Shown here: piece after piece, positions 7,433 through 15,867 of the stretch
How positions within the stretch are numbered: position 1 is the first letter of the stretch
Layout of the letters: each line of letters begins with the position of its first letter
DNA from: Martinezella rhizogenes
GTDB taxonomy: Bacteria; Pseudomonadota; Alphaproteobacteria; Rhizobiales; Rhizobiaceae
Direction of reading: 5' to 3'
DNA length: 64,000 bases
NCBI GenBank assembly: GCA_013322215.1
Contig: JAAMEZ010000033.1
Span: 62,001 to 126,000, forward strand
Position numbers and translations under genes: made by a program
Notes under the pieces: model-generated
What the model was told of the DNA's origin: nothing
Database searches by the model: none
What the model saw: only the letters and a program-made list of their open reading frames with translations

Positions 7433-8614
7433 TCAGCTCCAGCCGCCGCCATAGGTCCTATAGAAGATATGCATGCCTATGCGGCCAACCTTCACCATTT
7501 CAGCCGCCCATTTCGGCCGGACGTAGACAGCATGATAATGGGTGGCGGAACCGACTTCCGGCAGCCAGATCTTACCGGCAGTGACGGCCATAGCGACCTG
7601 GCGGGCGATGCGCCAGTGTTCGGGAGAATTGACGCGCTCCTTGACGTTGTCGCAGGCAAAGGAGAACTGGCAGGCATTGTGCCAATCCTCGTTCTGATAG
7701 ACGACACCGCAGATGGTCTTCGGATAGGCGGGATTGCGGACACGGTTAAGGATGACCTGGGCGACGGCGGCCTGCCCTTTCACGGATTCGCCGCGCGCCT
7801 CGAAATAGATGCCGGTCGCAAGGCATTGCTGCTCGTCGGATGAGAAGACCGATGGCGGCAGGACATTGGCGGCCCAGGCATGATCCTTCGGGCCAATCTG
7901 CGGCACGAAGCGGCCCTCGCCGTCCTGATCCTTGGCGAGAATGGAATCGAAGGGCGAGACACGGGCATAGTCCGGCGCCGGCGAGGCATAGGCCGCTGCC
8001 AGAACATCGGCATTCTGATTGGTGACCAGATTGGCGAGATCGGCCGGCACGCTATCGTCCAGCTTCGGCGGCTCTTTCTTGTAGAAGGCCGTGGCGATCT
8101 GGATTTCCTTGCCGCCGAGCTTCGGCTTCAGGAATGCGGTGCGCTCGCCGGTCGCGGATTCCGGCCGAAACAACATGCTCTGGCGCTGCAGCACAGAGCC
8201 TGCGGAAAAATCCTTCGGCGGCTGCATCGGTTCGACGGCCACCACTCTGCCCTTCTTATCCTGCCGATTGATGCGATCCTCATCCGGCCGGGGATCGCTG
8301 CCCTTCTGTTCGGACTGGAACGCGACCCGCCGCCCGTCCGGCAACACGAGGCCACCATCTCCAATGGCGGCGGAGGCCTTGACGTCACCGAAGGCCAGTT
8401 CCGCCTGATGGGTGGAGCCGGCTGGCGAGTCAGTCATCACCATGCGCCAATTGGCGCCTTCCCTATCGATCCCAGCAAGCAGGCCGGCAAGATCGCCATA
8501 GGCTGCTGTCGATGGAAAAATAAGCCAGGCGCAAAGCCCGAAGACAGCTGGAGAGGTCCAGTTTTGTGGCAGGAACCGCAATTTGCGGCTGGCATAACGC
8601 GAGCGAGACAACAC
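7433..8614 (-). CDS. SleB/CwlJ-type cell wall hydrolase
   Basis: The 393-residue protein has a basic N-terminus and a signal-anchor or signal peptide (about residues 20-40, SPAVFGLCAWLIFPSTAAYG). A long unassigned middle region follows. The C-terminal hydrolase_2 domain (about 275-393) contains CLATGIYFEARGES with the catalytic Glu, AVAQVILNRV, and CQFSFACDN. In this family the domain cuts peptidoglycan glycan strands; in non-sporulating rhizobia the role would be periplasmic wall remodelling. The first ATG of the frame was kept. Candidate CtrA half-sites lie 46-68 bases upstream. Kup is convergent in cell function only, not in operon. Confidence 0.85.
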   Translation of the reverse strand: MLSRSRYASRKLRFLPQNWTSPAVFGLCAWLIFPSTAAYGDLAGLLAGIDREGANWRMVMTDSPAGSTHQAELAFGDVKASAAIGDGGLVLPDGRRVAFQSEQKGSDPRPDEDRINRQDKKGRVVAVEPMQPPKDFSAGSVLQRQSMLFRPESATGERTAFLKPKLGGKEIQIATAFYKKEPPKLDDSVPADLANLVTNQNADVLAAAYASPAPDYARVSPFDSILAKDQDGEGRFVPQIGPKDHAWAANVLPPSVFSSDEQQCLATGIYFEARGESVKGQAAVAQVILNRVRNPAYPKTICGVVYQNEDWHNACQFSFACDNVKERVNSPEHWRIARQVAMAVTAGKIWLPEVGSATHYHAVYVRPKWAAEMVKVGRIGMHIFYRTYGGGWS

Positions 8615-8659
8615 CGGACTCCAAACGGCACTCGAAACTAGGAGCCGGAATAATCTCCC

Positions 8660-8682
8660 ATTAACCTTGATGGATGGTTAAT
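8660..8682. promoter_or_regulatory. TTAACC inverted repeat (possible CtrA sites)
   Basis: ATTAACC, nine bases, GGTTAAT: a perfect 7-bp inverted repeat. On the minus strand the upstream copy reads TTAACCAT, the half-site of the alphaproteobacterial cell-cycle regulator CtrA. The spacing is not the classical TTAA-N7-TTAA, so CtrA binding is only a suggestion. It lies 46 bases upstream of the wall hydrolase start. Confidence 0.4.
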
Positions 8683-8726
8683 TCGGGCGATTCTATGGTT
8701 ACGAATGCGATGATCCGCAAAACATG

Positions 8727-8757
8727 AAAGGCCCGGCGGATATCCGCCAGGCCTTTT
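8727..8757 (-). terminator. Terminator downstream of kup
   Basis: The hairpin AAAGGCC...GGCCTTT with an inner GGCGGATATCCGCC dyad lies 26-56 bases past the kup stop. The T-run is longer on the plus strand (TTTTT) than on the minus strand (TTT), so it may work in both directions, although only kup clearly needs it. Confidence 0.65.
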
Positions 8758-8782
8758 TGAAGAAGCAGCAAGAATATCCGCG

Positions 8783-10684
8783 TCAGATGATGACGTGCGA
8801 GCCGAGTTCCACAACGCGGTTGGCCGGCAGGCGGAAATAGTCCGACGGATCGGTCGCGGCGTTGGCGAGCGCGATATAGAGCCTGTCCTGCCAGTGCGGC
8901 ATACCGGATTTCGCATCCGGCACCAGCTTGCGCCGGCCGAGATAGAAGGAGGTCGACATGATGTCGAACTTCAGGCCCGTCTTGCGCAGCGTCGCCAATG
9001 CCTGGGAAACGTTTTGCGATTCCATGAAGCCGAAGCGCAGCTCGACGCGCGAAAAGCGGTCGGAGACCTTTTCGACGGTATAGCGATCCTCCTGGGCGAC
9101 GCGCGGCTTGTTGACGGTGCGGATCGTCAGGATGACGTTCTTGTCGTGCAGGACGTGATTGTGCTTCAGATTGTGCAGCAGCGCGGCAGGTGCAGATTCC
9201 GGATCGCTGGTCAGGAAGATCGCCGTACCGGGCACATGCGCGGGCGAATGATCGCTCTTGCGCTCGATGGAGCTGACGAAGGAGGACAGCGGGATATCGG
9301 TGTGCCGCGTCTTTTCCATCAGGATCGAGGTGCCGCGGCGCCAGGTCCACATGATGACGGTGAAGGCCGTCGCGATCATGACCGGAACATAGCCGCCGTC
9401 ATGGATCTTCAAGAGGTTGGCGCCGAGGAAGACGAATTCCAGCAGCAAGAGCGGCGTGAGCACGGCAACCGCCATCGGCAGCGTCCAGTTCCAGCGGACA
9501 CGGACGAATTCAAACGCCATGATCGAGGTGACGACCATCGCGCCGGTCACCGAAATACCATAGGCCGTTGCCAGCGCGTCCGAGGTCTTGAAGGCCAGGA
9601 CGAGGAAGATGACGCCGAAGAACAAGACTGTGTTTACCGATGGCAGGAAGATCTGCCCGGTATTGGTCTCGGAGGTAAAGAGAATTTCCATGCGCGGCAG
9701 GAAGCCGAGGTGAATCGCCTGACGCGTGAGCGAGAAAGCACCCGTGATGACGGCCTGGCTGGCGATGATCGTCGCCATGGTGGCGAGAATGACCACCGGC
9801 AGGATCGCCCAGTGCGGATACATCAGGAAGAACGGGTCCGACATGGCCATGGGATCGCGCAGCACCAGAGCGCCCTGGCCGAAATAGTTCAAGGTCAGCG
9901 ACGGAAACACCAGCACGAACCAGGCCCACTGGATCGGACGGCGGCCGAAATGGCCAAGGTCGGCATAGAGCGCTTCCGCGCCCGTCACGGTCAGGAATAC
10001 CGCGCCGAGAACCACGACGCCAAGAAAGCCTTCCCGCAGGAGGAAGCTCACCGCATACCAGGGATTGAGCGCCGCCAGAATGCTGTAGTCATCGGAAATG
10101 TGCATGATGCCGGCAACGCCCATGACGATGAACCAAAGCGCCGTGATCGGGCCGAAGAAGCGGGCGACCGCGCCGGTGCCATGTGACTGGATGGCAAAAA
10201 GCAGCGCCAGGATCGCGACCGATATGGGCACGATATAATCCGACAGTTGCGGCGTGACGAGCTTCAGACCTTCGACAGCTGAAAGGACCGAAAGCGCTGG
10301 TGTAATCATCGCGTCGCCGAGGAAAAGGGCCGCACCCAAAAGGCCCAGCAGCATCAGGATGGCGGTGTGGCCGTTCGCCGTCTTCATCAACAGCGCGAGA
10401 AGCGACAAGGTGCCGCCTTCGCCGTCGTTGTCTGCGCGGAGCAGAAAAAGGACATATTTGATCGTGACGATGATCGTCAGCGTCCAGAACATCAGCGAGA
10501 CAACGCTGATGACTTCGCCGCGCGTCAGACCGTCAGCGGCCACCGGCTTCAGTGCTTCGCGAAAGGCATAGAGCGGGCTCGTACCGATATCGCCATAAAC
10601 CACGCCAATCGAACCGAGCGCGAGGTATGCGAGCTTACGAGCGTTCATTTTCCCGTCGGGAGAATGATGGGTTTCGTTAGACAT
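8783..10684 (-). CDS. kup: Low-affinity K+ transporter Kup
   Basis: This 633-residue inner-membrane K+/H+ symporter has an N-terminal ALGSIGVVYGDIGTSPLYAFREAL, the family signature in the first membrane helix, about twelve membrane helices to residue ~430, and a cytoplasmic C-terminal domain ending VVELGSHVII. FLGDAMITPALSVLSAVEGL is also family-specific. The full length matches Kup/TrkD proteins. Rhizobia usually carry more than one kup copy, so a paralog number is not assigned. The start is 17 bases past the CorA-type gene's stop, so the two form an operon for K+ and Mg2+ uptake. Confidence 0.96.
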   Translation of the reverse strand: MSNETHHSPDGKMNARKLAYLALGSIGVVYGDIGTSPLYAFREALKPVAADGLTRGEVISVVSLMFWTLTIIVTIKYVLFLLRADNDGEGGTLSLLALLMKTANGHTAILMLLGLLGAALFLGDAMITPALSVLSAVEGLKLVTPQLSDYIVPISVAILALLFAIQSHGTGAVARFFGPITALWFIVMGVAGIMHISDDYSILAALNPWYAVSFLLREGFLGVVVLGAVFLTVTGAEALYADLGHFGRRPIQWAWFVLVFPSLTLNYFGQGALVLRDPMAMSDPFFLMYPHWAILPVVILATMATIIASQAVITGAFSLTRQAIHLGFLPRMEILFTSETNTGQIFLPSVNTVLFFGVIFLVLAFKTSDALATAYGISVTGAMVVTSIMAFEFVRVRWNWTLPMAVAVLTPLLLLEFVFLGANLLKIHDGGYVPVMIATAFTVIMWTWRRGTSILMEKTRHTDIPLSSFVSSIERKSDHSPAHVPGTAIFLTSDPESAPAALLHNLKHNHVLHDKNVILTIRTVNKPRVAQEDRYTVEKVSDRFSRVELRFGFMESQNVSQALATLRKTGLKFDIMSTSFYLGRRKLVPDAKSGMPHWQDRLYIALANAATDPSDYFRLPANRVVELGSHVII

Positions 10685-10701
10685 TCAGGATCACTAGACT
10701 C

Positions 10702-11679
10702 TCAGAGCCAGCCTTTCCAGCGAAAAAAGAAAAACGGAACGATGGCGGAAACCACCATCAACAACAACGATGTCGGGTAACCGTAGGCAAAATGCAGTTC
10801 GGGCATGTGCTCGAAATTCATGCCATAGACGGACGCCACGAGTGTCGGCGGCAGGAACACCACGGAAGCGATCGAGAAGATCTTGATGATGGCGTTCTGC
10901 TCAATATTGATCAGCCCGAGCGATGCATCCAGCAGGAAGGTGATGTTTCCCGCGACGAAGGAGGCGTGCTCCGACAGTGACTGTACATCCCGCGAGACAT
11001 TGCGACACAGTTCCCTGGCCTCCTGGTCCTGCTGCATGGCGGGTATGGCATGAAGAAAGGTCAAGAGCCGGGACAGCGAACTCAGGCTGTCACGTACCTT
11101 GCTGAGCGTACGGTGATAGCCTGCGATGTCCTTGAGCTTTTCTTCGAGATAGTTGCCCGGGCGGCGGATCTTCTTTACGCGATCGCCGAACACGTGCACC
11201 GACAATATATCGATACCCGCAACGGTCTGTTCAAGGACCTCGGCGGTACGGTCGACGATGGTTTCGAGAAGCTTGGCAAGAAGCGCGATACCCGTACGGC
11301 GCTCCTGCGGAATGCGCTGCAGCGCCGCGATGAAGAGTGCGAAGGACTTCGGCTGCGCATAGCGGATGGTGACCAGCCGATGCCCCGTCAGGATGAAGGC
11401 GACATCGGTGAGCATCGGCAGATTGGTGTCGGCCTTCCACAACAGCGACGCCGTGAGAAAGACGGAGCCGTTTTCGACATAGAGGCGGCTCGACGGCTCG
11501 ATGTCCTTCATGTCCTCGCGCGTGGGAACCTCGAGCCCAAGCAGGCGCTCGATATTGGCTTCTTCCTCACGCGTGGGATCGACCATATCGATCCAGATGG
11601 CATTGTCAGGCAAGCGGTCGGCGGCCGAGAGATCGGGGAGCTGAAGCGGCTTGGAATCTGAGCAATAGGCAGTTATCAA
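10702..11679 (-). CDS. corA: CorA-family magnesium/divalent cation channel
   Basis: The 325-residue protein has a large N-terminal cytoplasmic domain rich in helices and two C-terminal membrane helices (about residues 265-285 and 298-318). The first ends in the signature YGMNFEHMPEL (GMN selectivity motif). Family members form pentameric channels for Mg2+ and sometimes Co2+ or Ni2+; substrate within the family cannot be decided by sequence. The gene lies immediately upstream of kup with a 17-base gap. The last residues, FFFFRWKGWL, match the usual basic CorA terminus. Confidence 0.92.
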   Translation of the reverse strand: MITAYCSDSKPLQLPDLSAADRLPDNAIWIDMVDPTREEEANIERLLGLEVPTREDMKDIEPSSRLYVENGSVFLTASLLWKADTNLPMLTDVAFILTGHRLVTIRYAQPKSFALFIAALQRIPQERRTGIALLAKLLETIVDRTAEVLEQTVAGIDILSVHVFGDRVKKIRRPGNYLEEKLKDIAGYHRTLSKVRDSLSSLSRLLTFLHAIPAMQQDQEARELCRNVSRDVQSLSEHASFVAGNITFLLDASLGLINIEQNAIIKIFSIASVVFLPPTLVASVYGMNFEHMPELHFAYGYPTSLLLMVVSAIVPFFFFRWKGWL

Positions 11680-12093
11680 CTGCTCGCTCCCGCAGCAGCG
11701 GAGACGACGCTAAGGTCGAGGCACGTTGCGCGCACTCGCTGCGATCCCACCAATGGCCAATGAAAAAAGCTCATAAAACCCCGGTCGTATCCCGCCGGTC
11801 TGGCCGGGAATCCGTGTCCATGTTCCATTGCGCTGCTGTACCAATCCTTCGCCCGTCCTGGCGAAGCCGCCTGCTCGGACGAAATAAAACCACCATGCGG
11901 CGGAGGGCGGTCATCGGAAATGCTCGACCAGTTCCACGCCGGCGGCGCATATGCAGCAAAGCTCGCAAAGAATCAAGTCACAACCTCTTCATTGCGCGAT
12001 TTCACCGCAGTTTGGCTAAACTTGCGAAGTCATAGCACAGGATGCCGACAAGACAATCCGTCACTATACGGAAAGCCCGGATGTCTTTGTGAA
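11680..12093. other. Intergenic region without a recognisable gene
   Basis: These 414 bases lie between corA (upstream side) and the mrp stop codon. Short frames occur on both strands but are Arg-rich and lack ribosome sites, so I regard them as chance. The corA promoter is presumably here, but no clear -35/-10 pair stands out. No tRNA or strong hairpin was seen. Confidence 0.5.
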
Positions 12094-13248
12094 TTATTCA
12101 AATACGATCGATGGCGCCGCGCGATGTGGTGCGCCTGCCACTTGCTTCCAGACCTTGGCAGCGATCTCGCGATATATGCCGGCTACCACCCCGTTCGGCT
12201 CGGCGGCGACAAGCGGCGTGCCAGCATCCGAAGTCTCGCGGATGCCCATGGTCAGCGGCACTTCACCGAGGAAAGGCACGCCGATGCGCTCGGCTTCCTT
12301 GCGCGCGCCACCATGGCCGAAAATATCATAGCGTGCACCGGTATCCGGCGCGATGAAATAGCTCATGTTCTCGACGATGCCGAGGACGGGAACCTCGACC
12401 TTGCGGAACATGTTGAGGCCCTTGCGCGCATCGATCAGCGCCAGGTCCTGCGGCGTCGAGACGATGACGGCGCCGGCAAGCGGCACTTGCTGCGCCATGG
12501 TCAGCTGCACGTCGCCAGTGCCGGGCGGCATGTCCACCACGAGCACGTCGAGGTCGCCCCAGGCAACCTCACGCAGCATCTGCAGCAGCGCCGATTGCAC
12601 CATCGGCCCGCGCCAGATCATCGCGGTCTCCTCTTCGACGAGGAAGCCCATCGACATGACCTTGAGGCCGTAATTCTCCATGGGATTGATGATGCGCCCG
12701 TCGATCTGCGTCGGGCGTCCGGAAATCTTCAGGAGGCGCGGCATCGAGGGGCCGTAGATATCGGCATCCAGAATGCCGACGCGCAGGCCGTTGGCCAAGA
12801 GGCCTAGCGCGAGATTAACTGCGGTGGTCGATTTGCCGACGCCACCCTTGCCGGAGGCGACCGCGATTATGGCCTTGACGCCCGGAACGCCGATCTTGGC
12901 GGCGCGAGGCGGCTGTTGCGGCGCGTGCTGATGAGGATGTGAATGGCCGTGCGAGGCAGCTTGTGCGGGCGCAGGCCGGGGCGCCGGAGCACCGGCCTTT
13001 TTGTCGGCCGTCAGGGCGACGAGGGCGCCCTTGACACCGGGCATATCCTTGATGACCCGCTCGGCCGCAAGACGCATCGGCTCCAGATCCTTGGCACGTT
13101 CGGCTGGAACGGTGATGGAGAAATAGACCTTGCCATCGGAAATGAAGACATCCGACACCATGCCGAGCTCGACGATATTGTGCTCCAGGTCGGGGCCGCG
13201 AACCGTCTTCAACGTTTCCAGCACCTGTTCCTTGGTGATGTCAGCCAT
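12094..13248 (-). CDS. mrp: Mrp/ApbC-type Fe-S cluster carrier ATPase
   Basis: The 384-residue protein has an N-terminal MIP18-like domain (residues ~4-80), a His/Pro-rich linker (HGHSHPHQHAPQQ, ~100-112), then a P-loop ATPase domain with the deviant Walker A ASGKGGVGKST (132-141) and DMPPGTGDVQL. It is expected to bind and transfer [4Fe-4S] clusters in the cytosol. The usual CxxC for cluster bridging is missing: ENMSYFIAPDTG stands where ENMSYFxCPxCG is normal. The start at 13248 is preceded by GAGGATGAA; an upstream in-frame ATG would add 21 residues outside the domain. Confidence 0.9.
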   Translation of the reverse strand: MADITKEQVLETLKTVRGPDLEHNIVELGMVSDVFISDGKVYFSITVPAERAKDLEPMRLAAERVIKDMPGVKGALVALTADKKAGAPAPRPAPAQAASHGHSHPHQHAPQQPPRAAKIGVPGVKAIIAVASGKGGVGKSTTAVNLALGLLANGLRVGILDADIYGPSMPRLLKISGRPTQIDGRIINPMENYGLKVMSMGFLVEEETAMIWRGPMVQSALLQMLREVAWGDLDVLVVDMPPGTGDVQLTMAQQVPLAGAVIVSTPQDLALIDARKGLNMFRKVEVPVLGIVENMSYFIAPDTGARYDIFGHGGARKEAERIGVPFLGEVPLTMGIRETSDAGTPLVAAEPNGVVAGIYREIAAKVWKQVAGAPHRAAPSIVFE

Positions 13249-13870
13249 TTCATCCTCACTGCAGAATCCTTTTCGGCAGCGCTGCATCGGGCGGGCGCTT
13301 TCCGAAATCATTCTGGTTTAGATAGTAGAGAGGCGGGACTTCGCCAAACGAAATTCGGGACGCCGTCGATAAAATGCGTCTTCGTTGCGGCCGGCAGGTC
13401 CGCCGGGTCCATGAAGAACCCTTACCAGCCGCAACGCTCTCCCAGTTCGGGAAGACATGATCGTCGGCCGACATAGAACACCCGTCTGAAAGGAATAGGG
13501 CGAAGGCGCGAAAATCGTCCCACGAGCGCGCCCGAACTTGCTAAGCGTGTTAAATAAGCAACAACCGCCGCCGATCCCTTCGCCGGGAGAAGCTAGGGCG
13601 ATGGGCATCGGCGACGGTCGTTTGATCCGCGCACGTTTCATCGGCGCTGTTATCAAAGTCCCCTCTGGACCTCTGCCCTTTTAGAAGCAGGAAGCGTGCC
13701 AGTTTTCAACAAATCCGTAAAACTAAAATATTTCAATCACTTATTCCAAACCACACCTGAATCGGCATGGTAGATCATCGCTATTGGCTTCGTCATATTT
13801 TATTCGCAGCGCACAAAATTCATTCACACGCTGCTCGAATCTCGATCATCGCATCGAGACGACGATGTCA
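13249..13870. other. Long intergenic region, no confident gene
   Basis: These about 620 bases lie between mrp and the LuxR gene. The half next to mrp is GC-rich, and the half next to the LuxR gene (13680-13870) is distinctly AT-rich. Frames of 60-110 codons are present but are rich in Arg/Pro and poorly initiated. The AT-rich part follows the LuxR stop and may hold its terminator, but no strong hairpin is visible. An unannotated small RNA cannot be excluded. Confidence 0.4.
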
Positions 13871-14611
13871 TTATTTGATCAAGCCGACGCGCAAGGCCTT
13901 GGCGACGGCCTGCGTACGGTTGACGGTATCGAGCTTCTTGGTGGCACGATTGAGGTAATGATTGACCGTATGTTCGGACAGAGACAGGATTTCGGCGATT
14001 TCGGCGCTGGTCTTTCCGGCTGCCGTCCAGTTCAGGCAATCGATCTCCCGGTCGGTCAGGGCATCGACAACGCGAACATCAAGATTGCGGATTTCGGCAA
14101 GCCGGTCGAAAACGTGAACTGCGATATAGAAAAGGTCCTTGATCTCTTCCACCGAAAATAGCTCGCGGTCACCGGCCAGACAAATAGCGCCGCGAAGACC
14201 GGAGGCATCGTGGGTCGGGAAATAAACGAAGCGCGTCATGCGGAAACGTTCAAACAGAGCCACCACGAGCTGCGACTTGCTCTCTTCGCGGTTGGGGCTT
14301 GTCGCCACCTCATAAACAAAGGGTAGCGTGGAACGGCGCAGACGTTGCAGCGCGGGGCTGGTCGACAACAGATTTTCCTGATCGTAGATCGACAACAATT
14401 CCGCCGGCCAGTTGTTGATGACTGAATTGCTTTGCAAGTCCGAGGACGTAATAGGCGGCAGATTGAGAACCATGAAGGCGCGGCAACGATAGGCCTCCGT
14501 CAGCCCCTTCATGAAACGGAACACATCGAACTGCGTCTTAAGCCTGCTGATTTCCTCGATAAAGTCCTCGCCACGAGGGGACATGCCCGCCTGTATCAAT
14601 GCCGCCATCAT
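13871..14611 (-). CDS. LuxR-family regulator, solo (no synthase nearby)
   Basis: The 246-residue protein has an N-terminal autoinducer-binding-like domain (about 20-165) and a C-terminal GerE helix-turn-helix (about 183-243) reading LTDREIDCLNWTAAGKTSAE...LSLSEHTVNHYL. In the ligand domain, WPAELLSIYDQENLLSTSP aligns to the conserved WxxxY...DP region, but the tryptophan and aspartate that contact acyl-homoserine lactones appear replaced (Leu and Ser). It may bind another signal or none, as for VisN/VisR-like regulators. No luxI gene is within the window. The flanking DNA is more AT-rich than its neighbours. Confidence 0.8.
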   Translation of the reverse strand: MMAALIQAGMSPRGEDFIEEISRLKTQFDVFRFMKGLTEAYRCRAFMVLNLPPITSSDLQSNSVINNWPAELLSIYDQENLLSTSPALQRLRRSTLPFVYEVATSPNREESKSQLVVALFERFRMTRFVYFPTHDASGLRGAICLAGDRELFSVEEIKDLFYIAVHVFDRLAEIRNLDVRVVDALTDREIDCLNWTAAGKTSAEIAEILSLSEHTVNHYLNRATKKLDTVNRTQAVAKALRVGLIK

Positions 14612-14931
14612 CAGTCTTCTTTATGTAAAAGAGGGAAAAAATACGAAACTTCCGTCTCTTGCCCCTCACGATTATCATACGGCAGCCGATATCAGCCGCT
14701 CGGCAAAATATAGTTTTTCAAAACCGTGACTGCATCAACGCCCGTTACTATTATGTCCGCTCAACACCTCACCAAATCCTGTATGATTCCAATAATCACT
14801 TGGGGATAATGGCAGTTCTTCCGCATATCTCAACAGTAAAATTCAAGATAAACGGGCAATTTCGCTAAGGTCAGGCGCGAACAGCATTAAATCCGTAAGT
14901 TTCGGACAGCCTTTGCGCGAAATTTATGGAG
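14612..14931. other. AT-rich intergenic region upstream of the LuxR gene
   Basis: About 320 bases hold the LuxR gene promoter region and the sequence beyond the IclR stop. Base composition is clearly more AT-rich than the surroundings. No ORF with a credible ribosome site and no obvious terminator were found. Confidence 0.45.
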
Positions 14932-15747
14932 TCAGCGCTTAGGCCCCATCCGGTTGCGCATGTCCGTCCTAATCGAATCAGCAGTGGCAACCACCAAAGG
15001 CGCCCATGCCTGCAACTTTTCCAGTGTGACACGATAGGCCGGGCCGGTCACCGAGACGCCGGCCAGCATATGACCGTCATCGGAACGGATCGGGGCAGCA
15101 ACGCAGCAAATGCCGCTTTCATGCTCCTCCAGATCGAAGGCATAGCCTCGCGCCCTGATTTCCGAAACATCGGAGAGCAGCTCTAAGGCATTGCGAAACG
15201 TATGCTCTGTATAGGGGCGATATTCGAGGCTTGAGATTCTCGCTTCAAGCTCGGCATCATCGAGCGCGGAGAGTGCTGCCTTGCCAACACCGGTACAATA
15301 GGCCGGAGATGCATTGCCGACCTGCGAATACATGCGTATGGATTGCCGACCCTCGACCTTGTCGAGATAGATGACCTCCGTGCCGCGCAGGACGCCAAGA
15401 TGGACGGTTTCACCGGTCACCTCCTGCAACCCATGCAGATGTGGCTCGGCAACCGCGCGAAACTCGTTGCGCGCCCAGCTGCGCGAGGCAAGCGTCAAGA
15501 GCCGCAACCCGATCAGATAGCGACCGTCGCGGTCGACCTCCAGAAGCCCTTCCTCGACAAGATGCGACAATTGACGGTGCAATGTGCCGCGCGGCTGATC
15601 GGAGAGCGAGAGGATGTCGGTAAAGCGCATCGGTCCATCGGCGAGCGCGACAAGATCGAGCAGGGAGACGAGCTTTCCCAGCGTTCCGGTTTCCCGGTCG
15701 CGACGCGTTTTATTTTTGCTGTCCCCTGAACCCAGATCGACGCTCAT
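14932..15747 (-). CDS. IclR-family transcriptional regulator of the galactose operon
   Basis: The 271-residue protein has an N-terminal winged helix (about residues 22-85, with RFTDILSLSDQPRGTLHRQLSHLVEEGLLEV) and a C-terminal IclR effector domain (about 100-260) containing AYCTGVGKAALSAL and ESGICCVAAPI. Such proteins usually repress neighbouring catabolic genes and release DNA on binding a pathway intermediate, here plausibly 2-keto-3-deoxygalactonate or galactonate. It is divergent from the sugar dehydrogenase-dgoK-dgoA-lactonase operon, and the shared region holds a matching inverted repeat. In rhizobia it is often annotated KDG regulon repressor-like. Confidence 0.88.
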   Translation of the reverse strand: MSVDLGSGDSKNKTRRDRETGTLGKLVSLLDLVALADGPMRFTDILSLSDQPRGTLHRQLSHLVEEGLLEVDRDGRYLIGLRLLTLASRSWARNEFRAVAEPHLHGLQEVTGETVHLGVLRGTEVIYLDKVEGRQSIRMYSQVGNASPAYCTGVGKAALSALDDAELEARISSLEYRPYTEHTFRNALELLSDVSEIRARGYAFDLEEHESGICCVAAPIRSDDGHMLAGVSVTGPAYRVTLEKLQAWAPLVVATADSIRTDMRNRMGPKR

Positions 15748-15777
15748 TCATTTATCTCTGGCAGAGCCGCACTATCC

Positions 15778-15806
15778 TTGACAGCGTGAGAGGGTAGATC
15801 AATAAT
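15778..15806 (+). promoter_or_regulatory. Promoter of the galactose-catabolism operon
   Basis: TTGACA (perfect -35), a 17-base spacer, then AATAAT (five of six with TATAAT). Transcription would begin near 15813, giving a leader of about 55 bases before the TTG start at 15868. An ATG at 15823 would leave almost no leader. Confidence 0.75.
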
Positions 15807-15841
15807 TCCATATAGTCAAATTATGTTCCGAATAATGGAAC
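15806..15841. promoter_or_regulatory. Candidate IclR operator
   Basis: The perfect inverted repeat GTTCC-N7-GGAAC (15825-15841) overlaps the predicted transcription start region. A second copy of the half-site, TTCCAT (15806-15811), pairs with ATGGAA (15835-15840). IclR-family operators are commonly such TTCC/GGAA dyads. The position fits repression by blocking promoter escape. Confidence 0.6.
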
Positions 15842-15867
15842 TTTCGATTGATCCGGGAGGAAACCAC

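Noticed and set aside
8795..10186. 463-codon plus-strand frame opposite kup
   Set aside because: Antisense to an unmistakable Kup transporter and made largely of charged residues mirrored from membrane helices.
13318..13656. 112-codon minus-strand frame between mrp and the LuxR gene
   Set aside because: Arg/Pro-rich, no ribosome site and no family similarity.
13560..13690. Possible 6S or other structured small RNA
   Set aside because: I could not find the conserved central bubble or a clear promoter, so no RNA gene is claimed.
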